From NCBI GenBank assembly GCA_031459765.1, contig JAVKHY010000004.1, positions 124,001 to 188,000 on the forward strand: a stretch of 64,000 bases of DNA, given 5' to 3'. Every line of letters begins with the position of its first letter. The stretch's first letter is position 1. The notes under the pieces are model-generated. The model saw only the letters and a list, made by a program, of their open reading frames with translations, was not told the DNA's origin and ran no database searches. Position numbers and translations under genes: made by a program. Positions 46,071-54,428 of the stretch are shown in pieces. The stretch comes from Armatimonadota bacterium. GTDB taxonomy: Bacteria; Sysuimicrobiota; Sysuimicrobiia; Sysuimicrobiales; Kaftiobacteriaceae.

Positions 46071-46925
46071 ATGGAAATCCTCGTCGCCCGGCACATGGGC
46101 TTCTGCGGCGGCGTCAAACGCGCCGTAGAGATGGCCGCAGGGGCCGCCGCCGGCGCCGCGGGCCCCGTGGTCACCTGGGGACCGCTGATCCACAACCCCC
46201 AGGTGGTCCGGCGCCTGGCCGCCGACGGCGTCCAGGTCGCCGAGGATCTGGACGCGCTGCGGGGGGAGACCTTCGTCGTCTCCGCCTACGGCGTGGAGCG
46301 CGCGGTGTTGGAGACCGCCCGCCTCCGCGGGATGCGCATCGTGGACGCCACCTGTCCCGTAGTGATCCGGGCCCACTCGCTGGCCTTCAAGCTCGTCGAA
46401 GAAGGCTACCAGCTCATCGTCGTCGGCGACCACGGGCATCCCGAGATGGTCACCCTCAAGGAAGTGCTGGGGGACCGGGTCACCGTGGTGCACACCCGCG
46501 AAGAGGCGGCGGCGGTCAGGTTGCGCGGGCGGATCGCCGTGATGTCGCAGACCACGCAGTCCGAGGAGAACTTCCGGCAGATCGTCGGCGACCTGAGCAT
46601 CCGGACGAAGGAACTCCGCGTGGTGAACACGTTGTGCCCGGCGATCACCGTGCGGCAGCAGGAGGCTGAAGCACTGGTGGAGGAGGTCGATGCACTGGTG
46701 ATCATCGGCGGCCACCACTCCTCCAACACCACGCGCCTGGCCGAAATCGGCCGCGCCCACGGCCTGCCCACCTACCACATCGAGGTTCCCGAGGAGCTCA
46801 ACCCGGACTGGTTCGTGGGCGTCCGGAAGGTCGGCGTGATGTCGGGGGCCAGCACCCCGGAATGGATCATCGCCGACATCGTCGCCCGGCTGAAGGAGAT
46901 CGACCTCGCGCACAGCGCAGTATAA
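46071..46925 (+). CDS. ispH: 4-hydroxy-3-methylbut-2-enyl diphosphate reductase
   Basis: The last enzyme of the MEP isoprenoid pathway, an iron-sulfur protein giving IPP and DMAPP. The three cluster Cys are in GFCGGVKRAVEMA, DATCPVV and NTLCPAI; GDHGHPEM holds the catalytic Glu, with TTQSEENF and HHSSNTTRL as further signatures. The 284 aa are standard. An AGGGAG site precedes the ATG; a weak TTGCGG-17-TATGCT could be its promoter. Confidence 0.95.
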   Translation: MEILVARHMGFCGGVKRAVEMAAGAAAGAAGPVVTWGPLIHNPQVVRRLAADGVQVAEDLDALRGETFVVSAYGVERAVLETARLRGMRIVDATCPVVIRAHSLAFKLVEEGYQLIVVGDHGHPEMVTLKEVLGDRVTVVHTREEAAAVRLRGRIAVMSQTTQSEENFRQIVGDLSIRTKELRVVNTLCPAITVRQQEAEALVEEVDALVIIGGHHSSNTTRLAEIGRAHGLPTYHIEVPEELNPDWFVGVRKVGVMSGASTPEWIIADIVARLKEIDLAHSAV

Positions 46926-46928
46926 GGC

Positions 46929-48260
46929 GTGAGCCTGCCCGTCGTCGCCATCGTCGGCCGCCCCAACGTGGGGAAGTCGGCCCTCTTCAACCGGCTGATC
47001 GGTCGGCGCTTGGCCATCGTCGAAGATCAGCCCGGCGTGACCCGGGACCGCTTGTACGCCCGGACCTCCTGGCGGGAACGGCACTTCACCGTGGTCGACA
47101 CCGGAGGATATGTCTCGGAGGCCGGGGAGCCGATCACGGACCGGGTGCGCGCCCAGATCGAGCGGGCGATGGAAGAGGCCGACGTCATCCTCTTCACCGT
47201 CGATGCCGGCAGCGGCGTGCAGCCCGAGGATCGCGAGATCGCCCAGCGCCTTCGCGAAGGCCGCCGGCCGGTGGTGCTGGCGGTGAACAAGGCCGACCGC
47301 CCCGACCATCCCGGGGTCTACGAATTCTATGCGCTGGGGCTCGGCGATCCGCACCCTGTCTCGGCCCTGCACGGCCTCGGGATCGGCGAGCTCCTGGACG
47401 CCGTGATCGGCCTGCTTCCCGAGGCGGTCCCGGAGGACACGGAAGGCGAGGCGGTGCGGGTGGCCATCGTCGGACGGCCCAACGTGGGGAAGTCCTCCCT
47501 GCTCAACGCCGTCCTCGGCGAGGAGCGGGTCATCGTCGACAGCCGCCCCGGGACGACCCGCGACGCGGTGGACACGCCTTTCCGGTGGCGGGGACGCGAC
47601 TTCGTGCTCATCGATACTGCCGGGCTGCGACGCAAGGCCCGGATCGACCGGCGCCTGGAACGCTACAGCGCCGGCCGCGCCCTGGGGGCGATCGACCGCG
47701 CCGACGTGGCGGTGCTGGTCCTCGACGCCCAAGAGCCGGTGGTGGAACAGGATCAGGAGATCGCCCGCTACACCCGGGAGCGCGGCCGCGCGCTCGTCGC
47801 CGCCGTCGCCAAGTGGGATCTCGTCAGCGCCTCCCCGCAACTGCACCAGGCCGCGCAGGAGCGCCTGCTGGCCGGCCTGCGCTTCGTCCCGTACGCGTTG
47901 CTGGTGGCCACCTCCGCCGTGCGGGGGTGGGGGATCGGCGCCCTCCTCGGCGCCGTGGCCCGGGCCGCGGAGGCCCACGCCCGACGCGTGGCCACCGGCC
48001 CGCTCAACCGGCTCATTGCGGAGGCGGAGGAGGCGCACCGGCCGCCGGCAGACCGGACGGGCAGGCAGGGGAAGATCTACTATGCGACGCAGCCGTCGGT
48101 CAGGCCCCCCACCGTGGTCTGCTTTGTCAACGATCCGTCCCTCTTCCCGGAGGAATATCGCCGGTATCTCGAACATCGCCTGCGCGGGGCCTTCGACTTC
48201 GCGGGAACGCCGATCCGCCTGGAGTTTCGCCGTCGCGAGCGGGGGAGCGGGGCGGCGTGA
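46929..48260 (+). CDS. der: Ribosome biogenesis GTPase Der (EngA)
   Basis: The two-G-domain GTPase required for 50S assembly. G-domain 1: GRPNVGKS, PGVTRD, DTGGY, NKAD. G-domain 2: GRPNVGKSS, PGTTRD, DTAGL, and at the G4 position AKWD (294-297) where nearly all relatives have NKWD. A C-terminal KH-like domain (about 355-440) contains KIYYATQPSVRPPTVVCFVNDP. The 443 aa are full length. The GTG start follows ispH by 3 bp. The Asn-to-Ala change in domain 2 should weaken guanine recognition. Confidence 0.95.
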   Translation: MSLPVVAIVGRPNVGKSALFNRLIGRRLAIVEDQPGVTRDRLYARTSWRERHFTVVDTGGYVSEAGEPITDRVRAQIERAMEEADVILFTVDAGSGVQPEDREIAQRLREGRRPVVLAVNKADRPDHPGVYEFYALGLGDPHPVSALHGLGIGELLDAVIGLLPEAVPEDTEGEAVRVAIVGRPNVGKSSLLNAVLGEERVIVDSRPGTTRDAVDTPFRWRGRDFVLIDTAGLRRKARIDRRLERYSAGRALGAIDRADVAVLVLDAQEPVVEQDQEIARYTRERGRALVAAVAKWDLVSASPQLHQAAQERLLAGLRFVPYALLVATSAVRGWGIGALLGAVARAAEAHARRVATGPLNRLIAEAEEAHRPPADRTGRQGKIYYATQPSVRPPTVVCFVNDPSLFPEEYRRYLEHRLRGAFDFAGTPIRLEFRRRERGSGAA

Positions 48261-48877
48261 CCATCGCGGCCGTCATCGGCGCCTACCTCCTCGGCGCGGT
48301 GCCGACGGGGCTGTTGCTCATCCGCCTCCTGCGCGGGGTGGACATCCGGGCCTACGGCAGCGGAAACATCGGCGCGAGCAACGCCTTCCGGCTGGCGGGG
48401 CCCTCCGTCGCCGCGGCCGTGCTGGTCCTGGACACGGCGAAGGGAGTTGTTCCGGTCCTCCTCGCCCGGAGCTGGGGGCTCACCCCAGCGGCGGTCGTCC
48501 TGGTGGGACTGGCCGCCATCGCCGGCCACGACTGGTCGCCCTTCCTGCGCTTCCGCGGAGGGAAGGGGGTGGCGACGTCGCTGGGGGTCCTGCTGGTCCT
48601 CTCCCCGGCGGCGGCCGCGGTGGCCGTCGCCGTCTGGGCTGTGGTGATTGCCGCCACGCAGGTCGCCTCGCTGGCCTCGCTGCTGGCGGCGGCGGCGGTT
48701 CCCGGAGTGATGTGGTGGAGGGGCGAGCCCGGCGAGCACCTGGGCTTTGCCCTGGTCGCTCTGGCCTTGGTGACCTTTGCTCACCGCGCCAACATAGGCA
48801 GATTGCTCCGGGGCGTCGAACTGCGTATCACAGACCGGCGGGACGAGGTGACTGGCCCGCCGGAGCGTCGGGCATAG
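48257..48877 (+). CDS. plsY: Acyl-phosphate glycerol-3-phosphate acyltransferase PlsY
   Basis: A 206-aa membrane acyltransferase using acyl-phosphate, the first step of phospholipid synthesis. The conserved cytosolic motifs are present: GSGNIGASNAFRLAG (motif 1), LRFRGGKGVATSLG (motif 2) and FAHRANIGRLLRG (motif 3), spread over five or more hydrophobic helices. The GTG overlaps der by 4 bp. The partner PlsX is not in the window. Confidence 0.95.
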   Translation: MTIAAVIGAYLLGAVPTGLLLIRLLRGVDIRAYGSGNIGASNAFRLAGPSVAAAVLVLDTAKGVVPVLLARSWGLTPAAVVLVGLAAIAGHDWSPFLRFRGGKGVATSLGVLLVLSPAAAAVAVAVWAVVIAATQVASLASLLAAAAVPGVMWWRGEPGEHLGFALVALALVTFAHRANIGRLLRGVELRITDRRDEVTGPPERRA

Positions 48878-48887
48878 TACCGGTGAG

Positions 48888-49451
48888 ATGTGGCCGATGT
48901 CGAACGAGTGGACAACCGTGCTGTTGGCCGTGGCCGTGGTATCGCTGCTCCTGGTCGTCCTGGGTCTGCGGCAGGTGGTGTTCCGCCGGCTGGCGGACCG
49001 GTCGATCCGCGACCCGGAGACGGGGGTGTACACCTCCGACTTCATCCGGGAGGTGTATCAGTCCGAACTGCGCCGCGCCGAACGCACGGGCGTGCCCTTC
49101 TCCGTGGCCCTGGTCGCTCCCCATCTCCCGACAGAGGCGGGACAGCATCCCACGGAGCGTGACGGCCTGGCCGCCTCGATCGCCCACTGGTTGCAGCAGC
49201 ACCTTCGGGGCAGCGACTATGTCGGCCGCCTCGCCGACAGCCGCTTTGTGGTGATTCTGCCCGAGACGTGGGAGGACGATGCGCGATCGGTGGCGGCCCG
49301 CATCAGCTCGGCGTTCCACCTGAAGGGCCGGGAGAGCGCCGGATGGCTGTCCTGCGACATCGGGATCGCCACCTGGCGGCCGGAGGCCACCGACGTCTGG
49401 AACCTCGCCGAGAAGCAACTGCAGCGGATGGGCGCCTCCGCCCGGAACTGA
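48888..49451 (+). CDS. Membrane-anchored degenerate GGDEF-domain protein
   Basis: A 187-aa protein with one N-terminal transmembrane helix (about 9-30) and a GGDEF-like domain: DPETGVYTSDFIREVYQSELRRAERTG and YVGRLADSRFVVILPET. The catalytic GGDEF is replaced by ADSRF (116-120), so cyclic-di-GMP synthesis is not expected. It may bind a nucleotide or act as a scaffold. It lies 10 bp after plsY. An alternative start is Met4. Confidence 0.75.
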   Translation: MWPMSNEWTTVLLAVAVVSLLLVVLGLRQVVFRRLADRSIRDPETGVYTSDFIREVYQSELRRAERTGVPFSVALVAPHLPTEAGQHPTERDGLAASIAHWLQQHLRGSDYVGRLADSRFVVILPETWEDDARSVAARISSAFHLKGRESAGWLSCDIGIATWRPEATDVWNLAEKQLQRMGASARN

Positions 49452-49478
49452 CCACCGCCACCCGCGTCGCCCCGCCCA

Positions 49479-49487
49479 TGCTATAAT
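49479..49487 (+). promoter_or_regulatory. Extended -10 promoter of tRNA-Pro
   Basis: TGCTATAAT, an extended -10 identical to that of nusB, 12 bases before the mature tRNA 5' end. No recognisable -35 lies 17 bases upstream, consistent with an extended -10 promoter. Confidence 0.65.
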
Positions 49488-49499
49488 GGCCCGGGACGT

Positions 49500-49576
49500 C
49501 GGGCCGTAGCGCAGCATGGTAGCGCGCCTGAATGGGGTTCAGGAGGTCGGCGGTTCAAGTCCGCCCGGCCCGACCA
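49500..49576 (+). tRNA. tRNA-Pro (anticodon GGG)
   Basis: A complete 77-nt cloverleaf: acceptor stem CGGGCCG/CGGCCCG, D stem GCGC/GCGC, anticodon stem CCTGA/TCAGG with loop ATGGGGT (anticodon GGG at 49534-49536), T stem GGCGG/CCGCC with TTCAAGT loop, discriminator A and encoded CCA. It reads CCC and CCU codons. Confidence 0.97.
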
Positions 49577-49596
49577 GGACTGATACGGAGGATCAG

Positions 49597-49627
49597 CGAT
49601 GCCGGGGTTCCGGCATCGTTTCTCTTT
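49597..49627 (+). terminator. Rho-independent terminator after tRNA-Pro
   Basis: A 9-bp perfect stem CGATGCCGG/CCGGCATCG with a GGTT loop, followed by TTTCTCTTT. It is the clearest intrinsic terminator in the window and ends a short tRNA transcript. Confidence 0.85.
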
Positions 49628-49726
49628 GCCCCGAATGTACCCTGCACACAGGCGGCCAGGCGGTCCCCCCGATATCCAGGGACATCAGGCGTCCGGAGAT
49701 GTCCAGCGCGGGTGAGGTGAGTAGGC

Positions 49727-50185
49727 GTGAGGCTGTACCTCGTGCAGCACGCCGAGGCGAGGCCTGAAGACGAAGATCCAGCCCGACCGCTGACGGAGAA
49801 GGGCTGGCAGGATGCGCGGAGGGTAGCGCGTCACCTCGCCGGCCGCGGGGTACGCCCGCCACGCCTCGTCCACAGCGGCAGACTGCGCGCGCGGCAGACC
49901 GCGGACGTCTGGGCTGAGGTCCTGCCCGCCGCCGAGGTGGCCGCGGCGCCGGGACTGGATCCCAACGCCGATCCCTTGATCTGGGCCGAACGCCTCGAAG
50001 CTGAACGTGATGATCTCATGCTGATCGGACATCTGCCGCACCTGCGCCGGCTCGCCGCACGGCTGTTGTGCGGCGATGCGGAGAAGGGCGTCGTGGCTTT
50101 CCGCAACGCCGGAGTGGTCTGCCTGGAACGGGATGCCGCCGGCCACTGGTCACTGCAGTGGGCGATTGTGCCGGAGATGATCTGA
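49727..50185 (+). CDS. sixA: SixA-type phosphohistidine phosphatase
   Basis: A 152-aa histidine phosphatase superfamily member: LYLVQHAEA supplies the catalytic His8, PLTEKGWQDARRVARHL, HSGRLRARQTADVW and the second His in LIGHLPHLRRLAARLLCG. SixA dephosphorylates phosphohistidine, for example on HPt domains or EIIA-Ntr/NPr. The Arg of the usual RHGE motif is Gln here, as in SixA proteins. The start is GTG; the gene stands alone behind the tRNA terminator. Confidence 0.88.
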   Translation: MRLYLVQHAEARPEDEDPARPLTEKGWQDARRVARHLAGRGVRPPRLVHSGRLRARQTADVWAEVLPAAEVAAAPGLDPNADPLIWAERLEAERDDLMLIGHLPHLRRLAARLLCGDAEKGVVAFRNAGVVCLERDAAGHWSLQWAIVPEMI

Positions 50186-50396
50186 GACGGAGGACCGATG
50201 TGCTCCCGGCGGAATCGCGCGCGAAGGGATCAGATTTCTATCAATCTTCCATCACTCTTCAGGCCGTCGGAAGAACTCTTTCTGTTCAGCGGAACATCGG
50301 TGTGTTAGAATGCGTTCCCAAGGATAGCCCCCCTGACGGTCACGCACTGCAGGAACGCGGGCGGAACGGGTCTGCGCCGCGCTGGAGGTGTCCGTG

Positions 50397-50618
50397 ATGG
50401 CCGTGAACGTCGGCAGGATGCGTCTGATGACGACGCCGGTCGCGCAACGGGAGGTACGGGTGCGCACGGCGGCCGAGATGTGGCGTCGGGTGCGCGAGCT
50501 CAACGAGAGTGACGCCGATCGGGCCAAGATCACTGCCGCCTATCTACAGCTGGGAGACGTCGTCGAACTGCTGCCGCCGCAGTACCGGCTGGCCCTCGGC
50601 GGGTCGATCATCGCCTGA
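50397..50618 (+). CDS. Hypothetical 73-aa protein
   Basis: A short gene with a good ribosome site (GGAGG, 8 nt before ATG). The product is soluble and Arg/Glu-rich: TTPVAQREVRVRTAAEMWRRVRELNESDADRAKITAAYLQLGDVVELLPPQYRLAL. I recognise no family. A weak -10 TAGAAT at 50306-50311 may drive it. The amphipathic character (DRAKITAAYLQLGD) looks like a real protein, but the coding call rests mainly on the ribosome site. Confidence 0.5.
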   Translation: MAVNVGRMRLMTTPVAQREVRVRTAAEMWRRVRELNESDADRAKITAAYLQLGDVVELLPPQYRLALGGSIIA

Positions 50619-50969
50619 ACCAGCGGTCTTCCAGCCGGTACCGAGGGTAGGCTGGCTCTGACTTAGCAATCGAATCTGCGCTTCCATAACTATCTCCAGG
50701 ATCAGCCCCGGTCGGGTGCTGTGTGTACAAACCCGCAGCAATCCCCGCCTTGTCGATGCGCGGAGGAGCCTTCGACGACAGGACGAATTCCGGCCGGTAG
50801 GGCTGGGGCAAAGGACTGTCACGCGCGGCGGTCGGTCCAGGATTCTGTCCAAAGAGAGCGCTCACCACATGCCGACTGCGGGCCTGCTGACCAGGAAGGT
50901 CGCGGCCGTCGCACCGTTGATCTTCTCGGCCGTGCCAGCTAGAAGGATCGGAAGGAATCGGGCTGTCCT
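50619..50969. other. Gene-free, A+T-richer stretch with a candidate pcp promoter
   Basis: About 350 bases with no supported gene. The base composition is visibly less GC-rich than the surroundings. The only signal I see is TTGATC, 17 bp, TAGAAG (50917-50945), a plausible promoter for pcp with a start near 50952. The remainder may be a degraded remnant. Confidence 0.5.
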
Positions 50970-50987
50970 ATGCCAGAGTGGAACGCG

Positions 50988-51668
50988 ATGAAATTCCCGG
51001 TCGTTCTTCTCACAGGATTCGAGCCTTACGGCGGCCGAGGGCTGAATCCCTCGGCCGAGGTGGTGCGGCGCCTGGACGGTCTGACCATCGATGGTTTTAG
51101 AATTGTCGGCCGGACCCTTCCCGTCACTTTTCGCGGGCTGGCGGATCGGCTGATCGGTTTGCTGACGGAACTGGAACCAGTTGCCGTGGTGAGCCTGGGC
51201 CTGTGGCCTGGGGAGCCGCTGGTCCGACTGGAACGGGTGGCCTTTAACCTGGCCGCTTTCGAGATCCCCGACAACGAGGGAGTCCTAATCGAAGATACGC
51301 CCATCCGGGAGGAGGCGGCTACGGGCGTTCCCGCCCGGCTGCCATTGCGAGCCATCGAGCAGGCTCTGCTCGATGCCGGTATTCCCGCCCGTTTGTCCAC
51401 CACCGCGGGCACGTTTCTCTGCAACGCCACGATGTACACCTTCCTCACGGAAACGCAGCGACGGTTCGGGGAGATTCCCTGCGGATTCGTGCACCTGCCC
51501 TATCTCCCCGAGCAGGTAGCCGAGATCTTGAGGATCTCGAAAGAGGAACGCCGTCTTGAGTTACATCAGCGCGCCGACTTGGCCTCGATGAGTCTGGACC
51601 TGCTGGTGAAGGCCGTCCGGATCATCCTGGCAGAGACCCTCCGAGTGTCCGCGGGCGCGAGGCACTAA
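50988..51668 (+). CDS. pcp: Pyroglutamyl-peptidase I
   Basis: A cysteine peptidase removing N-terminal pyroglutamate. The 226 aa contain VVLLTGFEPYGGRGLNPS, the catalytic Glu in VRLERVAFNLA, the Cys in AGTFLCNATMY and the His in GFVHLPYLPEQ. I chose MKFPVVLLTGF, the usual family N-terminus; an in-frame ATG 18 bases upstream is possible. It converges on potA, sharing 4 bases at the stops. Confidence 0.92.
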   Translation: MKFPVVLLTGFEPYGGRGLNPSAEVVRRLDGLTIDGFRIVGRTLPVTFRGLADRLIGLLTELEPVAVVSLGLWPGEPLVRLERVAFNLAAFEIPDNEGVLIEDTPIREEAATGVPARLPLRAIEQALLDAGIPARLSTTAGTFLCNATMYTFLTETQRRFGEIPCGFVHLPYLPEQVAEILRISKEERRLELHQRADLASMSLDLLVKAVRIILAETLRVSAGARH

Positions 51669-52738
51669 TCCTCCAGCAGTACCACCTGCTCAGGCTCGAC
51701 CCCCACCGGGATTCTCATGCCAGGCCGGTCAACCTCACGGCGGGTCGACGCCGCCACCAACCGCTGCCCATCGTCCAGGGCGAGAACGTGGTCGACGTTC
51801 GTCCCACGGTAGACCACTTCGACCAACGTCGCCTCCATCCACAGATGCATTCCTTCTCTTGGGCGCACCTGAAGGTCCTCGGCGCGGATGGCGACGGCTA
51901 CGGGGCCCGTCGTGACCTGGCGGCCGACCGGCTGAGGAACGATCACGCGCTTGCCGGCCAGCCGCAGTACCAGGCGGCCGTGCTTCACCTCTTCGACCAT
52001 CGCTTCCAGCACGTTCGAGCCGCGGAAAAAGCTGGCCACGAACCGTGTGCGGGGACGTCGGAAGAGGACCTCTGGAAGATCGCACTGCACCAGGTGGCCC
52101 TCATGCAAGACCGCGATGCGATCGCTCATTGTGAGCGCCTCTTCCTGGTCATGGGTCACGTAGATGAAGGTCGTTCCTGTCTGCTGCTGGATGTGCTTGA
52201 GTTCGGTCTGCATATCGCGACGGATCTTCTCGTCCAGCGCTCCCAGAGGCTCGTCCAGGAGCAGGAGCTTCGGATGGACAGCGAGCGACCGCGCCAGGGC
52301 GACGCGCTGCTGCTCCCCCCCGCTCAGCACGGCGACGTTTGCCTCCTCCTTGCCTTTGAGCCCCACCAAAGCCAGCAACTCCGCAACCCGTTGTCGGCGT
52401 ACTTCCGGCGGTACGTTCCGAACCCGCAGGCCATAGGCAACGTTCTGCGCCACGGTCATGTGCGGGAAGACGGCGTACTGTTGAAAGACCATCCCGAGGC
52501 CGCGGTCCCAGGGCGGGACGCTCGTGACGTCCTTGCCGTCGATGACGACGCGGCCGTCGTCCGGCCGTTCCAGCCCGGCGATGATACGCAGCAGCGTGGA
52601 CTTTCCCGATCCGCTGGGTCCGAGGAAGGTGAAGAATTCTCCGCGCCGTACGGTGAGGTCGAGCTGCCGGGCGGCGATGACATCGCCGAAGCGTTTTGAA
52701 ATGCCCCGTAGTTCCAGCAGGGGCATCGCGTCCGTCAC
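51665..52738 (-). CDS. potA: Polyamine-type ABC transporter ATPase (PotA-like)
   Basis: A 357-aa ATPase: Walker A GPSGSGKST, Q-loop MVFQQYAVFPHMTV, signature LSGGEQQR, Walker B LLLLDEPLGALDEKIR, switch VTHDQEEALTMSDR, and a C-terminal TOBE regulatory domain (about 270-357, IRAEDLQVRP). It belongs to the spermidine/putrescine-iron-thiamine (CUT1-like) family. The GTG start overlaps the permease stop (GTGA) and has GGGTGA before it; an ATG 12 bases inside is the alternative. Confidence 0.92.
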   Translation of the reverse strand: MTDAMPLLELRGISKRFGDVIAARQLDLTVRRGEFFTFLGPSGSGKSTLLRIIAGLERPDDGRVVIDGKDVTSVPPWDRGLGMVFQQYAVFPHMTVAQNVAYGLRVRNVPPEVRRQRVAELLALVGLKGKEEANVAVLSGGEQQRVALARSLAVHPKLLLLDEPLGALDEKIRRDMQTELKHIQQQTGTTFIYVTHDQEEALTMSDRIAVLHEGHLVQCDLPEVLFRRPRTRFVASFFRGSNVLEAMVEEVKHGRLVLRLAGKRVIVPQPVGRQVTTGPVAVAIRAEDLQVRPREGMHLWMEATLVEVVYRGTNVDHVLALDDGQRLVAASTRREVDRPGMRIPVGVEPEQVVLLED

Positions 52739-53517
52739 AGCGTCACCCGAATGGCGCGACGCGCCATCATCGGTCGGATGACCAGCACCAACGCGACCGT
52801 CAGCAGGATCAGCAGGCTCATCAGCGCGTAGATCGTGGGCGAGAGGCCCACCTGGAGATACGTTGACCAGATGTAGGTCTGCACGGTGTTCAGCGGACCC
52901 TGGACGAGTCCGGTGCGAACCGTCTCGTTGAGCGACAAGATGAAGCTGAAGGTGGCGGCCCCTGTGATCCCCGGAGCGATGAGTGCCAGTTCCACATCCA
53001 GAAACGCACGCAACCGACCGGCGCCGTGGACGTAGGCGGCTTCCAGGTAGACGGGATCGAAGGTCGTCATCGCGGTGAGGATGATCAGGAACGCAAAGGG
53101 CAGGGCCCACAGCACATGGGCGATCAGAATCGTCCACAGCGACGGCGGGATGTTGAGCAGACGGAAGAGGAAGGCGTTTCCCAGGCCCATGCTGACGCCC
53201 GGGATGAAGAGTGGCATCAGCAGGAGCAGCAGCACGGCCCGGGGGGCCCGCAGCTCCCGCACACCCATGGCTGCCAGCAGTCCGAGGGGTGGTGTGAGCA
53301 ATGCGGTCAGAATGCCGGTCAGCAGCGAGGTCTTGATGGATGTGACCAGAACCGGGTTTCGCCACAGCTCCCCGTACCAGTGCACCGTCGGCGCGTTCCC
53401 GCCCGCTACAGGCGCCAGCGAGAACAGGATGGGCGGCACGAGAGGAAGATAGAGGAAGAGAAGGATCGAGAACACATAGATCCATGCGACCAGCCCTACA
53501 CCTACGCGGCGCTTCAT
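52735..53517 (-). CDS. potC: Polyamine-type ABC transporter permease (PotC-like)
   Basis: A 260-aa permease with six helices and the EAA loop YLEAAYVHGAGRLRAFLDVELALIAPGI that docks onto PotA. The start is the ATG sharing one base with the potB stop (TGATG), 5 nt after GGAGG. With PotB it forms the heterodimeric channel. Confidence 0.9.
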   Translation of the reverse strand: MKRRVGVGLVAWIYVFSILLFLYLPLVPPILFSLAPVAGGNAPTVHWYGELWRNPVLVTSIKTSLLTGILTALLTPPLGLLAAMGVRELRAPRAVLLLLLMPLFIPGVSMGLGNAFLFRLLNIPPSLWTILIAHVLWALPFAFLIILTAMTTFDPVYLEAAYVHGAGRLRAFLDVELALIAPGITGAATFSFILSLNETVRTGLVQGPLNTVQTYIWSTYLQVGLSPTIYALMSLLILLTVALVLVIRPMMARRAIRVTL

Positions 53518-54428
53518 CACACCCTCCACCGCACGATCTTGCCCAGAAACGCCGGCACATCGAAAAGCAGGTACCAGGCCGCGAGAAAAAGCAGCATGAC
53601 CACAACGACGATGCTCGACATCGCAGCGGCCAGGGGGTAGTTGAGCACGTCCAACGCGCTGGTGATGGTGTTGCCCATAAGCTGGTAGCCGACGCCTCCC
53701 AGGATGATAGGCACCGCGCTTTCCCCGAAGGAGCCCACAAACCCGAAGATGAGAGCGGTAAAGATTCCCGGGATGGAAAGGGGCAGCGTGACGCGCAGAA
53801 AAGTCAGCAACGGCGGAGCGCCCAGCACCCAGCTGGCTTCAATCAGCCGCCGGTCCACGCCGGCCAGAGCCAGCCAGAGCGGGTAGATCATGAAGGGCAT
53901 GTATGAGCTGATTAGCCCCACCAGCACGGAGAAATCGCTATACAGCAGCCAGTCCAGTGAACCGGCCGTGAGGTGAAGCGCCTCCAGGAGTCGGTTTACC
54001 GGTCCGGTACGGCTCAGCAGGTACGCCCAGGAGAAGTTGCGGATAACGTAGTTTACAACGAAGGGGACCGTGAAAAGCAGGAGCACCGTGCGGGTCACCT
54101 GCGGCCGGACGTGCATACTCAGAAAGTAGGCCATCGGATAGGCCAGCGCCAGCGCAAGAACCGTGACCTCCGCGGCCACAAAGAGGCTGCGTTGTAGCAC
54201 GAACAGACGCGGGCCGCCGAGAAAGGCTTGGTAGGCGGCGAGGGTAAAGGCAGGACGTATCCAGAAGCCGGCGCGCTCGAAGAAGCCCACGAGGATGGTC
54301 AAGCCCAGCGGCAGAAGGAAGAAGACGGCGAGAAAGAGGAGGGGGATCGCCAGAAGGACATACCTGGCGATCCCCGACAGGCGCCTGGAAAGGGTTATTT
54401 GCTGGGTGCTGCCTTGAACCGTGCCCAC
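53517..54428 (-). CDS. potB: Polyamine-type ABC transporter permease (PotB-like)
   Basis: A 303-aa permease with about six membrane helices and the EAA-type loop LIEASWVLGAPPLLTFLRVTLPLSIPGI. The N-terminal helix is LLAIPLLFLAVFFLLPLGLTILV. The only good start, GTG, lies 34 bases inside the end of potD, so the two reading frames overlap. It is unusual for this pair but supported by the family N-terminal length. Confidence 0.9.
   Translation of the reverse strand: MGTVQGSTQQITLSRRLSGIARYVLLAIPLLFLAVFFLLPLGLTILVGFFERAGFWIRPAFTLAAYQAFLGGPRLFVLQRSLFVAAEVTVLALALAYPMAYFLSMHVRPQVTRTVLLLFTVPFVVNYVIRNFSWAYLLSRTGPVNRLLEALHLTAGSLDWLLYSDFSVLVGLISSYMPFMIYPLWLALAGVDRRLIEASWVLGAPPLLTFLRVTLPLSIPGIFTALIFGFVGSFGESAVPIILGGVGYQLMGNTITSALDVLNYPLAAAMSSIVVVVMLLFLAAWYLLFDVPAFLGKIVRWRV

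Noticed and set aside
45081-48176. A second minus-strand frame of over 1000 codons through the dgk, ispH and der region
   Set aside because: It is antisense to ispH and der and out of frame with dgk; the composition is that of a codon shadow.
49500-49576. tRNA-Pro as an attachment site of a mobile island
   Set aside because: No integrase gene and no duplicate of the tRNA 3' end are visible downstream; only composition hints remain.
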